Origin: Symsagittifera roscoffensis
Lineage: Eukaryota; Xenacoelomorpha; Acoela; Convolutidae
Reading direction: 5' to 3'
Assembly (NCBI RefSeq): GCF_963678635.1
Contig: NC_087063.1
Location: forward strand, 4,874,580 to 4,938,579
Length of the DNA: 64,000 nucleotides
How positions within the stretch are numbered: the first letter of the stretch is position 1; each line of letters starts with the position of its first letter. Shown piece after piece: positions 23,186 through 32,400 of the stretch. The notes under the pieces were generated by a model. The model saw only the letters and a list, made by a program, of their open reading frames with translations, made no database searches and was not told the origin of the DNA. Position numbers and translations under genes: made by a program.

Positions 23186-24560
23186 CGATAGTCCAGATGA
23201 CGACGATATTTACCCCTTCCTCGTAGATGCACCCGATAATAGAGGACAGCATGACTTTTGCAAGAATTTACTCCTATATTTGTTTGAACCAAGAATCAGC
23301 CCATGCAAAACAGAATTCCCAGATGTAAAAATCAAAAGACAAATTATAGAACATTATCTGAAAGATATATGTAATTTAACACAACAATACGGAATCTACA
23401 CCATAGAATTCAGTACACCAAATCCGAATCACCGCAAATATGTAATTCAAACAGACGATCTTGACTTAGAATTTTCAAAAGTATTCTTAGAATATATTAA
23501 AAGCGTACAATATCATAACTCACAAAGAGCAAACTCCATATTTACTAACGAAGTTTTTGCAATAAAATATAGTTATATTTCAATATTAGAAAAAACAGAA
23601 ATTCCAAATATCTCACCAACTGAGACATCCAAACATACAAAAGTACGACATGAAATCACACTATTTTCAACTTTCCTACATATAATTAAAGAAAATTTCA
23701 CTAAAGACGAAGTTTCACAACATACAAAACATGATTTACAAAAAATTTTGGCATGGTTTACAATAGATTATTTCACACATAATATAGATTTAATTTCGCA
23801 AGCAAGAAAAAATTTCAGACCTCAAAATTCAAATGATGATACCGCCATCACAGAACAGTCAAACTACGTTTGGGACCCCGAATGGTCTCATCATGCATTT
23901 ATAAATAACCCACAATCAATCTCAAGTCAAGCAATAAGCACAATATCTTATACAAGAGATTATGTAAGAGTAGTACCATTAACCATTGATGCAACACCAT
24001 TAAACTACAATACATTTTTACCTGATACACGAAATAATAGTTTAAATTCGACCGTCATACACAATGAAAACCTTAATGGAACTAGGAATCTTACACAACA
24101 AGATATTCAAACACCATCACACTTCATAAATGAAGAAATCGTCCCAACAACAACAACTACACAACAAAGTATTTCACCGATACGTCCAAATTTAACAACA
24201 CCAAAAAATACAAACACTTCACTTGCACAAATAACCTTACAATCAACCGCTAAACCTTCGGTTGCTCCAAAATATTCACAAATGGATTATCAAACATATA
24301 GACCTATGACACTACCGTCAAAAACACGAAGAACATTCACAAGAAAGACTTTTGCAGAACACAATTATAATTACGCACATTCATCAAAAACAAACTATCC
24401 CCCACGAAAAAATAATAATAATCAGATAAGATCTCGATATTGGGATAACCCAATGACAACAACCAACTCAGTAAATTTTCAAACTAATTCACATCCTCCA
24501 CAGGATCGTAGTGAAAATTACCCATTCTTTCAGCAAAATAAAAATAAAAAAGCACTCTGA
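23160..24560 (+). CDS. Ty3-type Gag, N-terminal 466 residues
   Basis: Starts MSHSHTQSDD with an acidic lead, has a helical middle (about residues 30-200), then a Thr/Pro/Gln/Asn-rich tail with arginine patches (about 250-466). The capsid-like segment comes only after the stop, in the continuation at 24561-25045, so this is the N-terminal portion of a longer Gag. Element-type assignment depends on that continuation. Confidence 0.5.
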   Translation: MSHSHTQSDDSPDDDDIYPFLVDAPDNRGQHDFCKNLLLYLFEPRISPCKTEFPDVKIKRQIIEHYLKDICNLTQQYGIYTIEFSTPNPNHRKYVIQTDDLDLEFSKVFLEYIKSVQYHNSQRANSIFTNEVFAIKYSYISILEKTEIPNISPTETSKHTKVRHEITLFSTFLHIIKENFTKDEVSQHTKHDLQKILAWFTIDYFTHNIDLISQARKNFRPQNSNDDTAITEQSNYVWDPEWSHHAFINNPQSISSQAISTISYTRDYVRVVPLTIDATPLNYNTFLPDTRNNSLNSTVIHNENLNGTRNLTQQDIQTPSHFINEEIVPTTTTTQQSISPIRPNLTTPKNTNTSLAQITLQSTAKPSVAPKYSQMDYQTYRPMTLPSKTRRTFTRKTFAEHNYNYAHSSKTNYPPRKNNNNQIRSRYWDNPMTTTNSVNFQTNSHPPQDRSENYPFFQQNKNKKAL

Positions 24561-25045
24561 TGATGATTATTTACAACCAGATATATTTTCACCATATACT
24601 TAAGAATATCGCGGACAAGGAGTGCAAAAACCATATACATATCATAGAATTTTTTCTCCACATCCAACAGATACACAAAATCAACAACCAATACAAATGC
24701 ACAACCAATACAAACTAATACACAATCTTTTCAACCAATTCAGCCACAAAACCCAATGATCACACACTCGTATCAACCAACTCAAATGCAAAATGAAATA
24801 CCACTCCAATATTACCTTCAACAACACGAAATAACAAAAAATCAACTTTCAAATTTTTCACAAATGCCAAATGCCACAGAATCACTACAAATGACAATGA
24901 ATCCATACCTTATGGGTGGATCATCAATAACATCAAACAAACCATTAATGGTATTCACAGGAACAGACCTTGAATATTCTGTAGAAGATTATTTAAATGC
25001 AGTAACAGCAAATTTAATTTTAAATATAGGACCTGAACCAATTAA
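24561..25045 (+). pseudogene. Ty3-type Gag continuation, frameshifted and truncated by insertion
   Basis: Coding continues after the stop in other frames with two shifts and a stop near 24600, still Gln/Pro/Thr-rich. It ends with a capsid segment (VFTGTDLEYSVEDYLNAVTA) typical of the start of the retrotransposon gag domain. The frame is cut at 25045, where sequence of the giant element begins (TGTGCCATTCTG). Confidence 0.65.
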
Positions 25046-25163
25046 TGTGCCATTCTGCCAGATGGCACAGCGCAACCTTCCGACGAAGCACGAATAAAAG
25101 AGAAAAGACCTTAACTGCAAAAAAGTGCTTGAAAGGAGGGTCAGAATATTCTGGAATATTTTA
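25046..25163 (+). repeat. LTR-end-like direct repeat, copy 1, giant Ty3 element
   Basis: A block of about 118 bp starts TGTGCCATTCTGCC, contains the short inverted repeat TGTGCCAT/ATGGCACA and a 67-nt module, and is repeated almost identically at 25448-25563. It begins exactly where the host gag is interrupted. The two copies diverge after gaatattctggaatattt. Confidence 0.8.
25075..25141 (+). repeat. 67-nt module, copy 1
   Basis: ACCTTCC at the start pairs with GGAGGGT at the end (one G-T wobble); TTAA is at module positions 37-40. An inner 6-bp pairing AAGCAC/GTGCTT is also present. Confidence 0.8.
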
Positions 25164-25447
25164 ATCACAAAGAGCGAAAAGAAGTTTTATGGCAAGACGA
25201 CGTAAGTAGTCAGAAAAGAAATTTTATCTAGGACACTCCTCATGGTGCAAACTTTGTGAAAATGTTGAAAGGCAGTGAGATGTAGTACGATGCCATTTGT
25301 GAACACGTAGTGAGTTGAGGTGGGGTAGATAAATTTCATTTTCTTATGCGATTTGTAAGATTGATTACAGAAAACTGGATAACTACTTGACGATAACCCG
25401 GTGTTATGCGATCAATAGGGACATTGATGGGGACTGTCCGGGGAGTA

Positions 25448-25563
25448 TGTGCCATTCTGCCAGATGGCACAGCGCAACCTTCCGACGAAGCACGAATAAA
25501 AGAGAAAAGGCCTTAACTGCAAAAAAGTGCTTGAAAGGAGGGTCAGAATATTCTGGAATATTT
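25448..25563 (+). repeat. LTR-end-like direct repeat, copy 2
   Basis: Near-identical to 25046-25163 (one clear A/G difference, in aaaagg/aaaaga), again starting TGTGCCATTCTG. The sequences then differ. Whether this marks a tandem LTR, an internal duplication or a second insertion is unresolved. Confidence 0.8.
25477..25543 (+). repeat. 67-nt module, copy 2
   Basis: Same as copy 1, with GGCCTTAA in the centre. Confidence 0.8.
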
Positions 25564-26076
25564 ATTTTTAAAATTTCGATTTTCAAGTTGACATTTCTCA
25601 GAAATACGAAAAACGGCCATTTTGAGCCAAAAAGTGACGAAAATCAGAACAACGACAGATATAGTGAAAAACAGTCGTACCAGAGACGGAAAATACGAAG
25701 CCTCTTATCGTGGCAACAACGCACGATAAGACACTTGTCAACAGATATTGGTGGAGAAGGAGGCTTCAGTGGGGCAAGAAATACACCACGGGACCCTCCC
25801 GGGACACAAATTGGAAGAGATAAGAGCGTTATCTCAGGAATATTACGGGAGCGGAGGCTTGGTCCCCCAGAGACTGTTCTATGTGATGGGACTGTATAAA
25901 CTAACTTTATAGCTACTGGAATGTCATAGATCTCTTAATTAACACCGTTATTGTTTGATGTTTCAGAAAATGAGTAGCTAGAAAAAGGAAAGGGTCAATC
26001 CATCTCCAATGGATTTAATATAGAACTGTCACACAAAAACATGTTAAAATAGGTTGTTCGAGCCGTGTTTTTAATG

Positions 26077-26120
26077 ACAATCACGTAGTCTGAGGATCCG
26101 AGACTCAGCTATGTGGTTGT
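26077..26120 (+). promoter_or_regulatory. Stem-loop in the leader, about 17 bp
   Basis: ACAATCACGTAG(T)CTGAG pairs with CTCAGCTATGTGGTTGT across a 9-nt loop, with one bulge and two G-U type pairs. The wobble pairs suit an RNA rather than a DNA structure. Confidence 0.65.
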
Positions 26121-26408
26121 GTTCGCATGTAAACGAAAGCTGATCAAAAGTCGTTTGACTGATGGCCTAGAAATGGTAACTTTTTACTTAGCCCTAGACA
26201 GACCAGAAAATCAACTGGCAAGGTCGAGACGGTGAAAAGCGAGTAGGATTAAGGTAACTGACGCCTGCCAGTCGTTAGTAGGTACTTTTCCTACGCTCCG
26301 TCGCTGTGTAGTATTTGGGCGAATGTTACATAGACGTTTTTATGGCGCTCCTGGGTGGGCCTGTCAAAGGCATAAGACCATCATGATCAGCAATCGTTTC
26401 AGCGACGA

Positions 26409-26475
26409 ACCCTCCGCTCCGGGCGTATGCCTGAGTTAGAGGCCTTAATGACCGTTATTGTACTAGGGGGAAGGT
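26409..26475 (+). repeat. 67-nt module, copy 3
   Basis: Starts ACCCTCC; the 3' end is diverged (GGAAGGT); TTA at positions 28-30 and TTAA at 37-40. Separated from copy 4 by only four bases. Confidence 0.7.
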
Positions 26476-26479
26476 GCGT

Positions 26480-26546
26480 ACCCTCCGTCCAGTACAATTT
26501 AGCTTTTTAACTTAGTTAACACCGAAAATTCCGGGGGCCGGAGGGT
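26480..26546 (+). repeat. 67-nt module, copy 4
   Basis: ACCCTCCG...CGGAGGGT, TTA at 28-30 and TTAA at 37-40. Confidence 0.85.
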
Positions 26547-26853
26547 TAGGTGGGAAGTCATGAACCCGCTTGTCCCGAGGTCCCGGGACCAAAAACATTT
26601 AAAGAGAAAGCGTAAAACCAAACAAAAATAGTGTATAACCAAGAAAAAGCCAAAAATAAATTTATTTGAAAACAAAAAAGTACAAAAAACAGTAAAAAAT
26701 CCAAAAAAGACCAAAAACAGTAAAAAACATAAAGTGACAGTTAATATATTAATTCCGGACGAGATGTGATCTGACCTTCCTATTTGTTGTTGTTTCAGAT
26801 TGATTTATATCGTTTCTGATAGAAAGATTGTGTGTTTTGGTGAAGGGTTGGAT

Positions 26854-26920
26854 ACCCTCCCTCGAGTGTAATTTGAGTGTTTAAGCACGTTAATGGTGAT
26901 TTTGCCGGTGGCCGGAGGGT
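26854..26920 (+). repeat. 67-nt module, copy 5
   Basis: ACCCTCC...GGAGGGT, TTA at 28-30, TTAA at 37-40. Shares the end word GGCCGGAGGGT with copy 4. Confidence 0.85.
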
Positions 26921-27079
26921 AGAGTGGCAAGCTGATCAACGTGTTCCACACTCAACAGGGACATCAAGGACAACATCCGCAACGACTGTTGGGTATCGTT
27001 GAAGCAATTTTAGTATCGTTCGGGTACTATTTCATTAAAACTTAAGTGGTGGGGGGCACGATTGGCGCGGTCCGATTGT

Positions 27080-27146
27080 ACCCTCCATCGATTACAAATT
27101 TCCGAGTTAAGGGTCTTAATTCGGGTATTTTGGTGCAAAGGAGGGT
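27080..27146 (+). repeat. 67-nt module, copy 6
   Basis: ACCCTCC...GGAGGGT, TTA at 28-30 and TTAA at 37-40. One extra flanking T-A pair on each side. Confidence 0.85.
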
Positions 27147-27557
27147 ATAGTACTATTCATTAACGACTACTAATAGGTTATTATCCTTATTACATATTAC
27201 TTATCTCCTAAGTTAGACCCAAAAATCACCCAATTTTGTCGAAAATCATCGATTTTCGATCAAACTGTAGACCCCCTAATTTTTGGATATCCGAGCTTTT
27301 CCGAACAACAACAAGCTTTTATATAGAGAGTAGCTACGTAATTCGATCCCCCTAACTAAAGAAACCGCGTGAGAAAAGACTCAGTAGAAGCAGGAAAAAA
27401 CCAAAATTTTTCGGTCAAAATTTCGATAATTTTCTGAATTTTGTCAATCTGTTTTGGGGATCGAGTTTTTGAGTTTTTAGAGTTAGAGCAATAAAAAATT
27501 TTTGCATTAGGAGCGTGCTAGCATAACGTGCTCGGTTACTAGAGAAATTCTTGAGTA

Positions 27558-27624
27558 ACCCTCCGATCAGCTCCGTAGATAGAGCTAACGGTTTAAGGAT
27601 CGGAAAAAGAAGGAATCGGAGGGT
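27558..27624 (+). repeat. 67-nt module, copy 7
   Basis: ACCCTCCGAT pairs perfectly with ATCGGAGGGT (10 bp). TTAA is one position earlier than in the other copies. An inner AGCTC/GAGCT stem is present. Confidence 0.85.
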
Positions 27625-27956
27625 CCAAATTTGATAGTTATTGGCCAAATTTTTGTCTCCAAACCATTTTTGATCCAGTTTTTTGCACTATTCCAGTGCC
27701 TTACAGGGCTACTACGCTCGTTTCAATTATTTTTAGGCACTTTCGATAGGAATTGCGGAAAAAGTTTCTCAGAACCTATATAGGTGGTGAAAAAAGGCCA
27801 TTTGGACAAACACGTTTTTGGCAATTTCTCAAAGACTAGTCATCCGATCGGGATAATTTTGGTACTATAAGTCGACATTTTGGACCACTTTTTCGGACTA
27901 CAACCGTTTTTGGGTTCATAATCTCGGAAAAGAAAATTTTTTCTAGAATTTGTTGG

Positions 27957-28495
27957 TTCGGAGGGTCCAAATTACAGGCAACCCTCCGAGCGGCAGAAAA
28001 TTTTATCAAAACATCTTTTTATTTAACTGGGAAGGTTGACCGTGTCAGCCAACCTAGTTTTAAGTCAGGTAGACCGCTTTTGGAGACTTTGTTGCGGTGA
28101 CATAACCTTTTTTCTTGATTTTTGAGGAACCCTCCGAGGTAACCCTCTGGAGTCAGCTAAGGCCCTTAGCAACCCTCCTTAGTGGAAAATTTCCACGAGG
28201 TTATCCAAAGAAGTTAAGACAGCCCCCCTGATAGAGAATTTAGCTTGTTTTGACGCTTCCTGAAGTCAATTGAAGGCCCTTCTGAGTGAAGCTCAGAAAT
28301 TTGAAAATTTTGGAGGTACCCTCCGAAGTAACCCTCCGGAGCATATTAAGCATCTTATTGACCCTCCTTAGTAAATTAAGGGGGACCCTCCGAAGTGACT
28401 TGGGTAATTAAGGTACCCTCCGAAGTAGGCTAAGTGTCTTAACAACCCTCCGAAGTAACCCTCCGGAGTGTCTTAAACCTTCTAAACAACCCAAA
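27957..28495 (+). repeat. ACCCTCC word array at 13- and 30-nt spacing
   Basis: ACCCTCC (or ACCCTCT) starts at 27981, 28129, 28142, 28172, 28318, 28331, 28361, 28385, 28415, 28445 and 28458. Intervals of 13 (three times), 30 (four times) and 24 nt recur. Many of the longer units also carry TAAG or CTTA(A) words in the middle. The first word pairs with CGGAGGGT at 27959. Confidence 0.8.
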
Positions 28496-28689
28496 GTTAG
28501 AAACTTGAGGAAATCTTCTGTGGCAATTTGGGAAAAGGAAAATATCCATTTAATTTAAATCATATTAGGATAATAGGCGCGCTTATTATGATCATAAGAG
28601 CCCATTTTGACCCGGAAATTTGTGATCAACCTTGGATTCTAGATCGGGTGTATCAGAATTACCCGAACAAATTTTTTTATTGTGATTTT

Positions 28690-28985
28690 GATTGTGTGGT
28701 TGCCCTGAGCTACTTTATAGGAAAGTTCGGGCAATCCGGGAACGAATAAAGGAATACCTCGGTGAGTGTATTAGGCAAATACACACTCACTTGAGAAGAA
28801 AAGTTGTTCCCTACTCTCGTGCACTTGGAGCAGTCCGGGTGTGGGAGAGCTTTTTCAAAGACTTTGGAAATTTTCGATCAGAGGTTGCCTTGAGCCATTT
28901 AATAGGACAGCTCGGGCAATCACAGGGCACCTAAAAGAAGACCTCGGTGGGTGTATTAAGCAAATACACACCCACTTGAGAAGAC
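28690..28985 (+). repeat. Duplicated hairpin segment in the leader
   Basis: Two copies (about 28690-28797 and 28880-28983) share ttgccctgagc, tcgggcaatc and a stem whose arms are GGTGAGTG...CACTCAC in copy 1 and GGTGGGTG...CACCCAC in copy 2. The single stem difference is a matched A-T to G-C change, keeping the pair. Stem core at 28758-28795 and its counterpart near 28943-28980. Confidence 0.75.
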
Positions 28986-29074
28986 TGTGTCCTGGGCTTT
29001 GTTCTTTCGGATCGTTCCGATTGAGGGAAGTCTTTTTCTTTAAGACTAAGTTTTATTGATCTGTTTCTGAGTCA

Positions 29075-29118
29075 TCACTGCTTTTATCAAAGATTGTTTA
29101 ATTTTAACAAAGCAGTGA
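29075..29118 (+). promoter_or_regulatory. Stem-loop upstream of polyprotein start
   Basis: TCACTGCTTT (29075-29084) is perfectly complementary to AAAGCAGTGA (29109-29118), with a 24-nt loop. Confidence 0.6.
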
Positions 29119-29466
29119 CTTGATAAATTGTGTGGCGATAAATTGATACTGACAAAAGGTCGTTTTCACCTGTAGGATATTCTTATCTGATTATCTATTG
29201 TGTTTGGTGTGTTGATTATATCTTGTGAAAATTCTGTGATACTGTTATAATATACGACAGGGTTGAGCTAGCATTATATCAATACTGAGCAGGCCCTGTG
29301 TGTGTGTAACTCTAACGGAGTCACTAATATTGTCATTGAGAAATCTAAGAGACACTCTTGATACTTACGAGATCGAGGAGGCAGCGTTAAGTAATTTAAC
29401 TTGAATTTGTTTGCGGTACGTGTGCGTCGCCATTAAATCATACGAAAATTGTTTTTGTAACAAAGC

Positions 29467-32400
29467 ATGCAGCGCAGGGACTTGTTAGGATCGACTACTA
29501 AGATTCCCAGGCTGAGTAAGGGCAGCACGCAAAAATTTAAAACTAGGCGCAGCCAGTCCTCGTTTAGCAGCGCCTCCGACGTGTTTGCCAAAAACGAATC
29601 GACTAAAGGTCAACCTGATCTTTCAGTGAGCGAAATGAGATTGAGGAGCGAGAAAAACCTCGATGGCGATCAAAGGCGGAGCGCCCAAACCGGAACCGCG
29701 AGCGAAACGCTTGTGGACCCCTTTGACGAGGAAGAACAGACGCTCATTCGACCCGACTTTGAGCCGAGCGAGGACCTCGAGCGGGAGGAAGTCGAGAGGA
29801 CGGAGGAGACCTCGGAGCGTTCCGAGGTCGAGCCGCGAGAGGAAGTCTTATTCAAGGGAATGTCCAAATCGGAGACCAAGAGTCACAGGTGGAGGGGAGA
29901 ACACTCACATTCGGCTAGTACCCACTCATCTCTGGCCAAGCAGAGCAACAACGCAATGATGTCGAGTATAAGCCCGAGTGAAGAACAACCGGGTTCGAAG
30001 GCCAAGAAGAGTTGGAAGTCATTGTACGACGAGCGCATGGCGTCACTACCAACTGTAGGTTTAACTTCCAGTTATGACTACCCGGAGACATCCCATCCGG
30101 ATGTGAACTTCACACCGTGCCCAAGGAACGATAAGAACAGGAAGGCGTCATCAGCATCGCCGACCAGGCCCATGTCAGATGGGATAACGATGGGAGCGTC
30201 ATCAACCTTCGACAGATTAATGACGTCCATGAGCAAGCAAAAAGGCGGTGCGTCATCAAGCACCAGGCTGCAGCCGCAGTTGACCTCATCTACTCTGGGA
30301 CTAACCCCGTCATTTGGGGCCACTGGCGACATAAGTGACATGTTCGCTGGCGTAATGAATGGTCTGGATGAACTGAGACGGGACATGACTAAAAGAATAG
30401 ATCAGGTTGATGAGAGAGCTCACAAGGGTCAAGAGAATCTGAGAGATGAACTAACGCACGTGAAGTCGCAGGCGAGGGTTGATCAAGCTCAGTTGATTCG
30501 CAACACCGATCAATGCCTGGCGGAGAGCCTGGCACAGGCAAGCAAGGAGTCATACGAAAGAGAGGCTAGGATGACCAGAGATATCGAACGATTGTTGAAC
30601 GATCATGATAGTACATACGCCCACACGATGACTAGCCTGGAGAAGAGGTTAGATGCAAAGTCTGACTTAGTGATGCGGAAGCTTGACGCGATCCTGAATG
30701 GGAGTAGTTGGCAGGAGCGTTCCAACCCAAGGGAGCGCTCACGCCATGCGAATGTTGGAGATGGTACGGGCAGCAATGCCAGAGCCCAGCAAGGCTCGAG
30801 AACGAACTACGAACCTAGAAACAAGGAGCGGCCAAGGGCAGCCCCGCAGAGGCCTGGCTGGACGAATCCAGTCCCGCCGGAGGCAGATGCCACCCCGGAG
30901 ACAAGGTTGCCAACCGTGCCACAAGTCAGTTCAGTACCAGATCTGACTACAGTCTCACAAGACACAACGATGTATGCCTCGATGTTTGAGCCTCTGAACA
31001 GATCTCTCGAAACATTCATCACCAAGCTCTCGAAGTCAACCGAGAGAGGAGAGAGGTCAAGAAGGACACTGAAAAAGCCGAAGTCATATAAAGACGAGTC
31101 AGACGGCTGCATTGATACTTGGATAGAGGTGATGAAGTTACACTTTGAGGAAGAGAATCTCTCCAAGAAACAAGAGTGCAGCGCGCTGACGAGCAACCTG
31201 GAGGGTACTGCATTAAGTTGTGTAATGGCGAAAAGAGCCAATGAGAGAGACAGCGCTCGCAAAATATTCGACATCCTGCTGAATCGTTTCGGCTCTGGAG
31301 TACAAGGGCACCAGGCTATGGTGAAGTTCGAGAAGAGGCGTCAAAGAGATGAAGAATCAATAGATAAATTCTTGGACGACCTTGAATTGCTCAGGAGGAG
31401 AAGCAACCTGGATGAGAGAATATCCGAGCGAAACTTGGCGATTGCTTCGAAGTTCATGGATGGAGTAAGGAGTGAGGAGTTGAAGACGATGTTGGCCACT
31501 CACTTCACCCTGTCGCTTGACCAGGTACCCACGCCTGACGACTTACGTATGAAGTCACGCGAGTATTTACTCATAAAACCGAGGGCGCAAAACCGTTACA
31601 GCAATTATGGCAACTATAGCGGGACAAACACTGGTGCGAATTCCAGTTGGTACAAACCTCGCGATGACATGGACAAGAGGAGGTCGTGTGCGAATTGTGG
31701 TTCGATGGACCATCACGTTGCTGCGTGTTCTGCATACAAACAGAACATGAAGGCCATAGGCTACTTTCTCGAGGACGCCGACGCGACCGACGAGGATCAT
31801 GAAGAGTACGTCAGAGGGCTCATCATGAAATATGGTCCGAGGTGTTTCTTCTGTAATTTGGAGGGACACTTCAAGTCGGATTGTACTCAATTTTGGGACG
31901 CAGTAGCGGACGCGAAACATCCCCGCCACGAAGAGGCGCTTTCGGGTGTCAAGGCCAGTCGAGCACGTCTGATGAATCAGGCTGAATCTCGGAGAAAGGA
32001 GACGACACCGAGCACCTTCACGACCAAAAAGGTTAGGACATGGCCTGACGAGGTGGTAGCCTCGAACCTCGAAGCAGAGTCGTCTAGCCCACTCAAGGTG
32101 GATTACGGCCTGGCGGCAAGGACAGCGCTGCAGAATGTCAAACAGGACCTAGCCACAAAAGAAGTGGAGCAATGGGTGAGGTCGGAGCTGGAGAGCACAG
32201 ATCTTCGGGAAAGTTTTAATGTTCTGGGTAAAGCGACAAAAATAGAAGACAAAGAGGAACCCAGGAAACAGGGACTAAAACTGAACGTTATATCTGGTAA
32301 GACTTTCGGCATGACGAAGGAGGGGACCAAAATAATGTCCATCATCTCAGTCGCAGGGCACCAGGTGGTCAAGAACTTGAGTGAACCATCCGAGATTACA

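Larger units (their letters stand above)
25564..29466 (+). promoter_or_regulatory. Long structured leader of the giant Ty3 element
   Basis: About 3.9 kb without a credible coding frame precedes the polyprotein ATG at 29467. It is GC-richer than the host DNA and contains five 67-nt modules, an ACCCTCC array at 13/30-nt spacing, a duplicated hairpin, and two other strong stem-loops (26077-26120, 29075-29118). Many upstream ATGs are present, so simple scanning to 29467 is unlikely; splicing, internal entry or a downstream promoter are possible. A tggcgctcctggg phrase near 26342 could be a primer-binding site but is weak. Confidence 0.6.

Noticed and set aside
25387-25899. A 170-codon frame in the leader
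   Set aside because: It needs a TTG start, spans the repeated LTR-like block and a 67-nt module, and has no domain-like sequence.
26409-27624. 67-nt modules as true tRNA genes
   Set aside because: The closing stem is 7 bp, but no T-loop GTTCRA word or consistent anticodon arm is present.
25075-27624. 67-nt modules as tiny MITEs
   Set aside because: No flanking target duplications are seen and most interiors share almost nothing but TTAA; kept only as an alternative to test.
27957-28495. CRISPR array, because of a short word at 30-nt spacing
   Set aside because: The repeat is only 7-12 nt, intervals mix 13, 24 and 30 nt, spacers share TTAA words, and the host is an animal.
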